DNA of 64,000 bases from Rhizobium sp. 16-449-1b. GTDB lineage: Bacteria; Pseudomonadota; Alphaproteobacteria; Rhizobiales; Rhizobiaceae. This document shows positions 1 to 7,416 of the stretch, one piece after another. Within the stretch, counting starts at the first letter, position 1, and every line of letters begins with the position of its first letter. The stretch spans positions 62,001-126,000 of the forward strand of contig NZ_JAGHMH010000024.1 in assembly GCF_017741935.1 (NCBI RefSeq), read 5' to 3'. A program made the position numbers and the translations under genes. The notes below the pieces were generated by a model. The model was not told the origin of the DNA. It worked only from the letters and a program-made list of their open reading frames with translations, and made no database searches.

Positions 1-458
1 CCGAGCACCGGGCCGACGATGAAGCCGGCCCCGAACATCGCATTGATGAGACCGAAGCGGCGGGCGCGTTTGTCTTCGGGCGATATGTCGGTGATATAGG
101 CCGATGCGACGGAGACGTTGGCGCTGGTGAGCCCGGCGATGGCGCGGCCGAGAAGCAGCATCCAGAGGCTGGGTGCGAAGGCGAGGAACAGATAGTTGAT
201 GGCCGCACCGCCAAGCGAGATCAAAAGCACCGGGCGCCGGCCGAGCCGGTCGCTGAGCGAGCCGAGCACAGGTGCGAAGATGAACTGCATCGTCGCATAG
301 AGCGCGGTCATGATGCCGATGGTGGAGGCGACGTTGTCGGTGTGGGTGACGTCCTTGAGCAGTGCGGGAAGAATGGGAAAGATAAGCCCGATGCCGACGG
401 CATCGAGAACGATGGCAGTGAAGATGACGAGAAGTGGTCTGGTAAATGATGTGGTCAT
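1..458 (-). CDS. Tetracycline-type MFS drug efflux transporter (N-terminal part, cut by window edge)
   Basis: The reverse strand gives an open frame from an ATG at 458 to the window edge, about 152 residues. It starts MTTSFTRPLLVIFTAIVLDA and contains the loop 2-3 signature GSLSDRLGRRPVL (near residue 65) and the motif GRAIAGLTSANVSVASAYI. These are typical of the DHA1/TetA drug:H+ antiporter branch of the major facilitator superfamily. Three to four hydrophobic helices are visible. The C-terminal two thirds lie outside the window, so substrate specificity cannot be judged. No TetR-type repressor is seen next to it. Confidence 0.85.
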   Translation of the reverse strand, partial: MTTSFTRPLLVIFTAIVLDAVGIGLIFPILPALLKDVTHTDNVASTIGIMTALYATMQFIFAPVLGSLSDRLGRRPVLLISLGGAAINYLFLAFAPSLWMLLLGRAIAGLTSANVSVASAYITDISPEDKRARRFGLINAMFGAGFIVGPVL

Positions 459-853
459 GGCGTGTTCCGATCGGACGCAAGCGCACGAACGCACGCGGCG
501 CCGATGGCTCACGATAGGGCCTGACAATGCAGGCGATTGATGTTTGGGAACGCTGGCCGATCGATACCTGAGGCGGCATGGATGGCGTGTGCTTGACCGC
601 ATGGACGACAATTCGTCCACCTGTTTTACTCCGCCACTGAGCGGATCAAGGGAAGCGGTCGCTTTTCGCGATGCGCTTATTTACGCCAATCGCACGCTGG
701 CGGCAAGTGGCGTGCTGGTGGTTTCAGCCGGACGGCTGGCTGAACCGGGCCGAACATTCGGATGGGGCTGATATCTCCGGAAGCTGGGCGCTAGAACACA
801 CACGTCCGACACCGCCGCTTCGACGTTGAGAAGCGGCGGCCTCGATGCGAGTA
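459..853. other. Intergenic region between MFS gene and chemoreceptor
   Basis: This 395-base stretch lies upstream of the MFS start and downstream of the receptor stop. I see no convincing gene. A 75-codon plus-strand frame at 544-771 begins with TTG, has no clear ribosome binding site and resembles nothing I know. The stretch should hold the MFS promoter, but no clear -35/-10 pair was found. A 10-bp perfect hairpin (arms 812-821 and 830-839) lies 15 bases past the receptor stop and may end its transcript, although it lacks a U-tract. Confidence 0.5.
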
Positions 854-3166
854 TTACCCACGCCGCCTGAGCACATGCACCTCGGCGCTGTGCTGATGCT
901 CACCCTGCGCCAGCGTGAAATTGGCGAGCTGGCGATCCATCTCGACCGCTTCGGTGGCGAGCAGATGGATGGCGGCCGTGCTCTCCTCAACCATCGCCGC
1001 GTTCTGCTGCGTCATCTGATCGAGCTCGGCGACGGCGCTGTTGATCTGGCGCAGCGTCTCCGCTTCCTCGCGGGTGGCGTCCATGATCTCGCTGATCTGG
1101 CCGTTGATCGCCTCGACATGACCGCCGATACCTGTCAACGCCACACCGGCCCGCTCGACCAGCGACACGCCGGCCTCCACCTCATGCGTGGATTTCTGCA
1201 GCAGATGCGAGATCTCCTTGGCGGCACCCGACGAACGCTGCGCAAGCTCGCGCACTTCCTGCGCCACGACCGCGAAGCCCTTGCCGGCCTCGCCGGCGCG
1301 CGCCGCCTCGACGCCGGCATTCAGCGCCAGCAGATTGGTCTGGAAGGCGATGGAATCGATGACCGAGATGATCGAATTGATCTGTCGCGATGAGGCCTGA
1401 ATGGCCTCCATCGCCGCGATCGTATCGCGCATGATCTGGCCGGAGCCCGATGTCTCGTGCTTGGCGTCGCGGGCGATCCGCTCGGCCTCTTCGGCGCGCG
1501 CAAGCTGCGATCGGACCGACTGGGTAATCGCATCGATAGCGCTTGCCGTCTCGGTGATCGACGCCGCCTGCCGCTCGGTGCGGCCGGCAAGATCATCCGA
1601 ACCGGCGCGCATCTCTTCCGAGCCCGAACGCACCGCCGCCGAATTGCCGCCGATCGCCGTCATCGTGTCGCTGAGCGTCGCCAGCGCCTGGTTGAAATTG
1701 TGGCGCAGCCCCTCGAGCTCGTTGGGGAAGCGGCGGTCGATCTGGTAGGCGAGATCGCCGTTCGCCAGATGCAGCAGACCTTCGTCGATCGCCTCGACCA
1801 CCTCCTGCAGCGTCTTCGCCTCCGCCTCGCGCTCGGCCATGTGCTGCTGGCGCTCGCGGTCGGCGCGTTCGCGCGTCTCCGCACTTGCCGCTTCCAGCGT
1901 GCGGCTGTCGATAAGCGACTGCTTGAAGCGGGCGAGCGCCTTGGCCATCGTGCCGATCTCGTCGTGGCGGCTCTGGCTGCCGATCTCGACCTCGAGATCG
2001 CCATCGGCCACCGCACGCGTGACGCCGGCAAGCTTGGCGAGCGGCGAAAACAGCATCTTGGTGATGATCCCGGTGGCAATGGCCATGACCACGAGCACAC
2101 CGCAGCCGATCATCGTCAACAGCATCGCGATTTCAAGCGAACCGGCATTGATCTCGCTGAGCCGCATGCTCTCGACAACGAGATAGCGCGCGCCCTGATA
2201 ATCGACGGGCTTCACATAGGCGCGCGCGGCGCCATCGGCGCGGTCGAAATCGTTGACCGACATAGCGGGATTGGCAAACGCGTCCTTCAGGAAGGTGAAG
2301 GGCGCGGTATCGAGCGTCGCCAACCGGCCGGCCTCGTTGACCGTGACCGCCGACCCATCTTCCGAGACGATCGCCGCCTGCGCCGTGCTGCCGGCAACGA
2401 TGCCCTTGGAAAGGATGCTCGCGACGACATCGTCGCGCACCCTAAACAGCATCACGCCCTTCGGCTGGCCGAGCTTGACGACAGGCACGGCATAGAAGAT
2501 CGCCGATGCACCGTTCGCATCCACCCGCAGGCCGGAGAAGCCGGCGGGCGCACCATCGTCGGTCGCCTTGGCGGTGTTTTCGATCGCCTTGGCAAAGGCA
2601 AGGCCGGCGCCGGTCGATTTCCACGCATCCGACTTCAGGTTCTCGGCGAAATCGTCGTTCTTCTTGTAGGAATAGAGCACGAAGCCATCGAGATCGGCGA
2701 TCAGGAGATCGCTGAACGGCGTGTTCTGCAGATCGCGCGCGACTTCGCCCTGGGTCTTCTCATGGTTGGAATAATAGAACCCGCTTGGCGCATCCGGCTT
2801 CACCAGCTTCTCGCGCTCTCCGGCCGGGTTCGGATTGTCGGTGATGAACACCTTCTTGAGCTCGGCACGCACATCGCCCGAGGTCTTCTCGATGGTCTTC
2901 CAGCCGCTCTTCAGGCTGGTGATCGACATCTGCAGCGCCTCGATGCGGGCGATCGAATTGGCCTGGTTTTCCAGCTGCGCCAACTGATCGTGCAGCATGT
3001 CGCCGCGAAAGATCAGCACGCTCTCCTTGGCCTTCAGCGCCTGCTCGCCGGAAATGCGGCTGCTGGCGAAATAGGCGAGACAGTTGATGGCGGCGATCGA
3101 CAGCGCCGTCAGCAGAATGAAAGTAGCAATGACCTTGAAGGACAGCGACTGGAATCTCTGAACCAT
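854..3166 (-). CDS. Methyl-accepting chemotaxis protein (transmembrane)
   Basis: A 770-residue chemoreceptor. One transmembrane helix lies near residues 9-30, followed by a periplasmic sensor of about 300 residues and a second helix near 350. HAMP domains follow, first with VADGDLEVEIG, then a second HAMP-like unit with LANGDLAYQID. The cytoplasmic signalling domain carries the hairpin tip IDSIAFQTNLLALNAGVEA. The tip has G where most receptors have A (LNAAVEA). I chose the ATG at 3166 because GGAAGGGG lies about 13 bases upstream; a GTG at 3244 would add 26 residues without hydrophobic character. The gene is isolated, away from the chemotaxis cluster at 45.5-57 kb, so it is a scattered receptor feeding some CheA. 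The ligand cannot be inferred. Confidence 0.9.
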   Translation of the reverse strand: MVQRFQSLSFKVIATFILLTALSIAAINCLAYFASSRISGEQALKAKESVLIFRGDMLHDQLAQLENQANSIARIEALQMSITSLKSGWKTIEKTSGDVRAELKKVFITDNPNPAGEREKLVKPDAPSGFYYSNHEKTQGEVARDLQNTPFSDLLIADLDGFVLYSYKKNDDFAENLKSDAWKSTGAGLAFAKAIENTAKATDDGAPAGFSGLRVDANGASAIFYAVPVVKLGQPKGVMLFRVRDDVVASILSKGIVAGSTAQAAIVSEDGSAVTVNEAGRLATLDTAPFTFLKDAFANPAMSVNDFDRADGAARAYVKPVDYQGARYLVVESMRLSEINAGSLEIAMLLTMIGCGVLVVMAIATGIITKMLFSPLAKLAGVTRAVADGDLEVEIGSQSRHDEIGTMAKALARFKQSLIDSRTLEAASAETRERADRERQQHMAEREAEAKTLQEVVEAIDEGLLHLANGDLAYQIDRRFPNELEGLRHNFNQALATLSDTMTAIGGNSAAVRSGSEEMRAGSDDLAGRTERQAASITETASAIDAITQSVRSQLARAEEAERIARDAKHETSGSGQIMRDTIAAMEAIQASSRQINSIISVIDSIAFQTNLLALNAGVEAARAGEAGKGFAVVAQEVRELAQRSSGAAKEISHLLQKSTHEVEAGVSLVERAGVALTGIGGHVEAINGQISEIMDATREEAETLRQINSAVAELDQMTQQNAAMVEESTAAIHLLATEAVEMDRQLANFTLAQGEHQHSAEVHVLRRRG

Positions 3167-3350
3167 GGAAAAACTCGAACCCCTTCCGGAACGGCTGATA
3201 CCGACGGGGCTGGCGCCCCGCAGGCAGGCCTGAAAACAGAACACGGGGAGCCTTCACTCAAGAAAGCTGGCTCCTCTCATCTCTTGTGGATCATAAGTTA
3301 CCGAGGGAATTTAAATTCACGTAAATGAGCCCTGACAAAAACACCGGGAT

Positions 3351-3365
3351 GTTTTTGTTTTGTTC
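3351..3365 (+). promoter_or_regulatory. Near-consensus alphaproteobacterial LexA (SOS) box upstream of ruvC
   Basis: The sequence is GTTT-N7-GTTC, one base off the alphaproteobacterial LexA consensus GTTC-N7-GTTC, and lies 45 bases upstream of the ruvC ATG. The box and its spacing are seen. That LexA binds here is inference, helped by the fact that ruvCAB is SOS-controlled in several relatives. The T-rich spacer makes a chance match possible. Confidence 0.45.
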
Positions 3366-3409
3366 ACATATCGATGGCAGTTATCGCAGATCTGCAATAG
3401 GATTACCGC

Positions 3410-3922
3410 ATGCAAAGCGCGATTCGTATCATCGGCATCGACCCCGGTCTGCGCCGCACCGGCTGGGGCGTCATCGAGACGCTCGGCAATTCGCTGCGCT
3501 TCGTCGCCTCCGGCACGGTCACCTCCGATGGCGACATGGACCTCGCCTCGCGCCTCTGCCAGCTGCACGACGGCCTTGCCGACGTCGTCCACAGCCACCA
3601 ACCGGACGAAGCCGCCGTCGAGCAGACCTTCGTCAACAAGGACGCCGTAGCGACGCTGAAGCTCGGCCAGGCCCGCGGCATCGCCATGCTGGTGCCTGCC
3701 CGCGCCGGCCTGCAGGTTTCGGAATACGCACCGAATGCGGTCAAGAAAGCCGTCATCGGCGTCGGCCATGCCGAGAAAAAGCAGATCCACATGATGCTCA
3801 AGATCCTGATGCCGAAGGCCGAGTTCAAGGGCGACGACGCCGCCGACGCACTCGCCATCGCCATCTGCCACGCCCACAACCGCGGCGGCGCCCGCATGCG
3901 CATGGCAGCGCTCGCCGGCTAG
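3410..3922 (+). CDS. ruvC: Crossover junction endodeoxyribonuclease RuvC
   Basis: Holliday-junction resolvase, 170 residues, the family's usual length. It cuts four-way junctions symmetrically after branch migration by RuvAB. The RNase H-like fold is shown by IIGIDPGLRRTGWG, with the first catalytic Asp at residue 11, VEQTFVNKD with the catalytic Glu near 66, and the C-terminal DDAADALAIAICHAH carrying the last acidic pair. It is the first gene of the ruvC-ruvA-ruvB group, but here 743 bases containing a VapBC-type module separate it from ruvA. A near-consensus SOS box precedes it. Confidence 0.97.
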   Translation: MQSAIRIIGIDPGLRRTGWGVIETLGNSLRFVASGTVTSDGDMDLASRLCQLHDGLADVVHSHQPDEAAVEQTFVNKDAVATLKLGQARGIAMLVPARAGLQVSEYAPNAVKKAVIGVGHAEKKQIHMMLKILMPKAEFKGDDAADALAIAICHAHNRGGARMRMAALAG

Positions 3923-3929
3923 TTTGTTC

Positions 3930-3975
3930 TTGACTTGTTCTCACTTGGTGATAAGTAATACCTGAGAGGTATTAC
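3930..3975 (+). promoter_or_regulatory. Promoter and perfect inverted-repeat operator of vapBC module 1
   Basis: TTGACT at 3930-3935 and TAAGTA at 3952-3957 (16-base spacer) form a plausible sigma-70 promoter just after ruvC. A perfect inverted repeat with 9-base arms GTAATACCT/AGGTATTAC and a 3-base spacer runs from 3955 to 3975. It overlaps the -10 end and the GAGAGG ribosome binding site of the antitoxin. This is where an AbrB-type antitoxin is expected to bind for autorepression. The repeat is seen; the regulator is inferred. Confidence 0.65.
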
Positions 3976-3976
3976 C

Positions 3977-4240
3977 ATGCGTGTGACCGAAAAAGGCCAG
4001 GTGACGATCCCCAAGGAGATTCGCGACCGATTGAACATCGGCCCGGGGTCGGAGGTGGATTTTGTCGCTGACGAGAAAGGCGCTCGGCTTGTGGTCATCG
4101 CCGAAGGCAAATCCGCATCGGATGAGGAATTCGCGACGTGGCTGAAAAGCGTTTCGGGTACGTTCGATACGCTCGGCATGACCACCGACGAATATATGGA
4201 ATGGCTGAGGGGGCCGCGCGATGACCTCGGTCCTCGTTGA
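3977..4240 (+). CDS. AbrB/SpoVT-type antitoxin (VapB-like), module 1
   Basis: 87 residues. The N-terminal 45 residues form a swapped-hairpin AbrB DNA-binding domain: MRVTEKGQVTIPKEIRDRL, then GPGSEVDF. The C-terminal half is acidic and likely wraps the toxin. The stop overlaps the toxin start by 20 bases, a typical antitoxin-toxin arrangement. A GAGAGG ribosome binding site lies 7 bases upstream of the start, inside the inverted-repeat operator. The module sits between ruvC and ruvA, so leakage from the ruv promoter could also transcribe it. Family assignment is firm; neutralisation of the neighbouring PIN protein is inferred from the pairing. Confidence 0.88.
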   Translation: MRVTEKGQVTIPKEIRDRLNIGPGSEVDFVADEKGARLVVIAEGKSASDEEFATWLKSVSGTFDTLGMTTDEYMEWLRGPRDDLGPR

Positions 4241-4640
4241 TACCAACGTTTTCATCGACGTTTTTGGGCCGGAAACGCAATTCAAGGAGTGGTCGTCGGA
4301 GATGATCTTGAGGCTGCGCCCGCAAGCGCAGTTCATTCTCACACCGATCGTCTGGGCTGAATTGTCGAGTATGGCGCCGAGCGAGGATCAGCTCATGTTC
4401 ATGCTGGCGCGGCTTAATCTGGTGCGCGAAGCGGTACCCTTTCCTGCGGCCTATCAGGCTGGGATGGCGCACATCGCCTACCGCCGCGCCGGCGGCGCAC
4501 GCGAACGCACCCTGCCCGATTTCCTGATCGGCGCGCATGCGTTCGTTCGCTCCCATCGTCTGCTTACTCGCGATCCCGGGCGCTACCGGGCCTATTTCCC
4601 GGCGCTCGACCTCATCACCCCCGAAACCCATCCCATTTGA
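4221..4640 (+). CDS. PIN-domain ribonuclease toxin (VapC-like), module 1
   Basis: 139 residues, normal for a VapC toxin. The PIN fold begins MTSVLVDTNVFIDVF, with the first metal-binding Asp at residue 7; further acidic positions are the Glu of WAELSS and the Asp of LPDFLIGAHA. VapC enzymes usually cut tRNA or rRNA. The start overlaps the antitoxin by 20 bases. The stop is only 25 bases before ruvA, so ruvA is very probably co-transcribed with this toxin. The target RNA is unknown. Confidence 0.88.
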   Translation: MTSVLVDTNVFIDVFGPETQFKEWSSEMILRLRPQAQFILTPIVWAELSSMAPSEDQLMFMLARLNLVREAVPFPAAYQAGMAHIAYRRAGGARERTLPDFLIGAHAFVRSHRLLTRDPGRYRAYFPALDLITPETHPI

Positions 4641-4665
4641 ACTCTTAACCGGCGGACCACCAAAC

Positions 4666-5283
4666 ATGATCGGCAAGCTCAAAGGCACCATCGACGAAAT
4701 CGGCGACGACTATGTGCTCGTCGACGTGCACGGCGTCTGCTACGTCGCCCATTGCTCGGCGCGCACCCTGTCGCGCATCGGCTCGGTGGGCGAGGCCTGC
4801 ATTCTCTTCATCGAGACCTATGTCCGCGAAGACCAATTGAAGCTCTTCGGCTTCATGACCGCGCTCGAGCGTGAATGGTTCAACCTCTTGCAAAGCGTCC
4901 AGGGCGTCGGCGCCAAGGTGGCCCTGGCGGTGCTTTCGACGCTGACCCCGGGCGAACTCGCCAACGCCATCGCCCTGCAGGACAAGACATCGATCTCCCG
5001 CGCCAACGGCGTTGGCCCCAAGGTTGCGGTCCGCATCGTCACCGAGTTGAAGAACAAGGCCCCCGCCTTCGCCGGCGAGGCATCGGCCAATATCGGCCTG
5101 AAACAGGAACTCGGCGAGGGCGTCGCCTCCGCCCCTGTCGCCGACGCCGTCTCGGCCCTCACCAACCTCGGCTACAGCAGAGACCAGGCCGCGAATGCTG
5201 TTGCTGCCGCAATGAAGACGGCGGGAGAAGGTGCTGACAGCGCCAAGCTGATCCGGCTGGGGCTGAAGGAACTGTCGCGGTGA
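4666..5283 (+). CDS. ruvA: Holliday junction branch migration protein RuvA
   Basis: 205 residues. RuvA tetramers bind the four-way junction and load RuvB. The N-terminal OB fold begins MIGKLKGTIDEIGDDYVLVD. Two helix-hairpin-helix motifs follow: LLQSVQGVGAKVALAVLS, then ISRANGVGPKVAVRIVTELK. The C-terminal domain near 155-205 contacts RuvB (ALTNLGYSRDQAANAV). The ATG at 4666 matches the known N-terminus; an upstream in-frame start inside the toxin gene is rejected. It sits 25 bases after the module 1 toxin, and module 2 starts 59 bases after its stop. Confidence 0.96.
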   Translation: MIGKLKGTIDEIGDDYVLVDVHGVCYVAHCSARTLSRIGSVGEACILFIETYVREDQLKLFGFMTALEREWFNLLQSVQGVGAKVALAVLSTLTPGELANAIALQDKTSISRANGVGPKVAVRIVTELKNKAPAFAGEASANIGLKQELGEGVASAPVADAVSALTNLGYSRDQAANAVAAAMKTAGEGADSAKLIRLGLKELSR

Positions 5284-5342
5284 TTGGCTGGAAGCGGCTT
5301 TGCAACTACAATTGATGCACTCGACCGAAAGAGGCTTCAACG

Positions 5343-5645
5343 ATGAGCGCTTTGACAAAATTGAGTTCGAAGGGACAGCTGACGATCCCGAAGGCAATTC
5401 AGGAGAAGCTGGACATCGCGCCGGGCACCGAATTTTACCTGACGGTTGAAGACGGCAAGCTATTGGCAACACCGAAGCGCGCGCCCATACCAATCACGAA
5501 GAGGTTGATGGATTTCGCGGGAATTCTCGGCAAGCCTCCCAACGGCAGGAGCTTGAGCTTGGAGGACATCGATGAGGCCATCATGAACGCGGTGGCCGAG
5601 GACGAGGAGCGTATCCAGCGGGAATGGCGCGAAGGTCGTAAATGA
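5343..5645 (+). CDS. AbrB/SpoVT-type antitoxin (VapB-like), module 2
   Basis: 100 residues. The N-terminal AbrB domain reads LTKLSSKGQLTIPKAIQEKL then APGTEFYL. The C-terminal half is charged, including the Glu/Asp-rich stretch LEDIDEAIMNAVAEDEERI, which should contact the toxin. The stop overlaps the toxin start in an ATGA. No operator as clean as that of module 1 is visible in the 59 bases after ruvA, so this module may depend more on ruv transcription. It resembles module 1 only in the AbrB core, which suggests independent origin rather than local duplication. Confidence 0.87.
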   Translation: MSALTKLSSKGQLTIPKAIQEKLDIAPGTEFYLTVEDGKLLATPKRAPIPITKRLMDFAGILGKPPNGRSLSLEDIDEAIMNAVAEDEERIQREWREGRK

Positions 5646-6040
5646 TCGGGATCGACACGAACATCCTCCTTCGGTTTCTTCTGGACGACGAGCCGGCGCA
5701 AGGCGCGATCGCCCGACAGTTCATGTCCGAGCGAACCGCTGACGATCCTGCGTATGTAAGCGCAGTAGTGCTCGCGGAAACCATCTGGTTGCTCAACCGG
5801 CGTCTTGGTTACTCGAAGCCCGAGATTGCCGCAGTATTGGCGCAGCTTGCGCAAGCGGATGAAATCCTTATCGAGCATTCGAAGGAGTTGAAGCTTTTGG
5901 CCGCCGACGCATCCCGACCGATCGCCGATATCGCGGACTATCTTGTTGTCTGGGCGGCCGCTAACGCCGGCTGCGCCAAAACTTTTACCTTCGACCGCAA
6001 GGCCGCCCGCAAAATTCCCGGAATGGAACTTCTCGCATGA
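5642..6040 (+). CDS. PIN-domain ribonuclease toxin (VapC-like), module 2
   Basis: 132 residues. The PIN signature begins MIGIDTNILLRFLLDDEP with catalytic Asp at residue 5. The Glu of VVLAETIW and the Asp of PIADIADYLVV complete the acidic site. It starts within an ATGA overlap with its antitoxin, and its own stop overlaps the ruvB start in another ATGA, so antitoxin, toxin and ruvB are translationally chained. That arrangement makes toxin and helicase levels interdependent at translation (inference). The target RNA is not known. Confidence 0.87.
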   Translation: MIGIDTNILLRFLLDDEPAQGAIARQFMSERTADDPAYVSAVVLAETIWLLNRRLGYSKPEIAAVLAQLAQADEILIEHSKELKLLAADASRPIADIADYLVVWAAANAGCAKTFTFDRKAARKIPGMELLA

Positions 6041-7077
6041 CCGACACCGCCCGCCTCATCACCCCGGAAAAACGCGGCGAGGATTTCGACGCGACGTTGC
6101 GGCCGCAGTCGCTGGACGAGTTCACCGGCCAGGCGGAAGCCCGCGCCAATCTGAAGATCTTCATCGAGGCCGCGAAGAACCGTGGTGAGGCGCTCGATCA
6201 CGTCCTCTTCGTCGGCCCGCCCGGTCTCGGCAAGACGACGCTGGCACAGATCATGGCCAAGGAGCTCGGCGTCAACTTTCGCTCGACATCAGGCCCCGTT
6301 ATCGCCAAGGCTGGCGATCTCGCGGCGTTGCTGACAAATCTCGAAGAGCGCGACGTTCTCTTCATCGACGAAATCCATCGCCTGAGCCCCGCCGTCGAGG
6401 AAATTCTCTATCCTGCGATGGAGGATTTTCAGCTCGACCTCATCATCGGCGAAGGCCCGGCCGCACGCTCGGTGAAGATCGATCTGTCGAAATTCACGCT
6501 GGTCGCCGCCACCACCCGCCTCGGTCTTCTGACGACACCGCTGCGCGACCGCTTCGGCATTCCGGTGCGGCTCTCCTTCTACACCGTCGACGAACTGGAG
6601 CTGATCGTGCGCCGCGGCGCCCGGCTGATGAACCTGCCGATGACGGACGAAGGCGCCCGCGAGATCGCCCGCCGCGCCCGCGGCACGCCCCGCATCGCCG
6701 GCCGCCTGCTGCGTCGCGTCCGCGATTTCGCCGAGGTCGCGAGAGCGGAAGCCGTTACCCGCGAGATCGCCGACGAGGCGCTGACCCGGCTGCTGGTCGA
6801 CAATCTCGGTCTGGATCAGCTCGACAAGCGCTATCTCAACATGATCGCGGTAAATTTCGGCGGCGGCCCCGTCGGCATCGAGACGATTGCAGCCGGGCTT
6901 TCCGAGCCGCGCGACGCGATCGAGGATATCATCGAACCCTACATGATCCAGCAGGGCTTCATCCAGCGCACCCCGCGCGGCCGCGTGCTGACAGCCACCG
7001 CCTGGAAGCATCTCGGCATGCAGCCGCCGAAGGATCTGGAGGCCGCCCAGTTCCGCCTGTTCCAGCAGGACGATTGA
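6037..7077 (+). CDS. ruvB: Holliday junction branch migration DNA helicase RuvB
   Basis: 346 residues, normal length. The AAA+ motor is shown by Walker A GPPGLGKTTLAQ near residue 62, Walker B LFIDEIHRLSP, sensor 1 ATTRLGLL and the arginine-finger region PLRDRFGI. The winged-helix C-terminus ends the protein (IQRTPRGRVLTATAWKHLG). RuvB hexamers pump DNA through RuvA-bound junctions. The ATG overlaps the module 2 toxin stop by four bases, so translation is probably coupled to the toxin rather than to ruvA. Confidence 0.97.
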   Translation: MTDTARLITPEKRGEDFDATLRPQSLDEFTGQAEARANLKIFIEAAKNRGEALDHVLFVGPPGLGKTTLAQIMAKELGVNFRSTSGPVIAKAGDLAALLTNLEERDVLFIDEIHRLSPAVEEILYPAMEDFQLDLIIGEGPAARSVKIDLSKFTLVAATTRLGLLTTPLRDRFGIPVRLSFYTVDELELIVRRGARLMNLPMTDEGAREIARRARGTPRIAGRLLRRVRDFAEVARAEAVTREIADEALTRLLVDNLGLDQLDKRYLNMIAVNFGGGPVGIETIAAGLSEPRDAIEDIIEPYMIQQGFIQRTPRGRVLTATAWKHLGMQPPKDLEAAQFRLFQQDD

Positions 7078-7125
7078 GGGAACCGCGCTTCGCTTCACGC
7101 ATTGCCATCCCGAAAGGAGATCGTC

Positions 7126-7344
7126 ATGCACAAGTACCGCATTGGCACTGCTGTCGAATGGAAATGGGGCAAGGGAACCGGGACCGGCAAGATCAAGGAG
7201 AGCTTCACCGACGAGGTCGAGCGTACGATCGAAGGTGCGGTCATCAAGCGGAAGGCGAACACCGAGGAGCCGGCCTATCTGATCGAGCAGGAAGACGGCG
7301 GCAAGGTGCTGAAGAGCCATTCCGAGCTGAAGAAATCCGACTGA
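7126..7344 (+). CDS. DUF2945 (hypervirulence-associated TUDOR-like) small protein
   Basis: 72 residues beginning MHKYRIGTAVEWKWGKGTG. This matches the DUF2945 family, a small TUDOR-like beta-barrel described from a fungal hypervirulence-associated protein and common in rhizobia with no known bacterial role. The start is set by AAAGGAGA about 7 bases upstream; an in-frame ATG at 7102 lacks such a site. It follows ruvB by 48 bases and may be read through from it. It is lysine-rich and has no signal peptide. Confidence 0.8.
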   Translation: MHKYRIGTAVEWKWGKGTGTGKIKESFTDEVERTIEGAVIKRKANTEEPAYLIEQEDGGKVLKSHSELKKSD

Positions 7345-7364
7345 CGGAGACCATGCGTAACGAT

Positions 7365-7397
7365 CCGACACCTCGCGACGAGAATGCGAGGTGTCGG
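7365..7397. terminator. Strong hairpin between convergent genes
   Basis: A perfect 12-bp stem (7365-7376 with 7386-7397, 9-base loop) lies between the DUF2945 gene and the convergent methyltransferase. It probably stops transcripts from both sides. Neither flank has a good U-tract. Confidence 0.5.
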
Positions 7398-7416
7398 CTC
7401 GTGAGCCTCGGGTGAG

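Noticed and set aside
544..771. 75-codon plus-strand frame in the first intergenic region
   Set aside because: TTG start, no ribosome binding site, no family, and no neighbour support.
3167..3244. GTG start at 3244 for the chemoreceptor
   Set aside because: It adds 26 residues without homology; a good ribosome binding site precedes the ATG at 3166.
1457..3328. A plus-strand frame of over 600 codons opposite the chemoreceptor
   Set aside because: It is a mirror of third-position G/C bias; composition is His/Arg/Asp-rich without domains, and the minus-strand receptor is certain.
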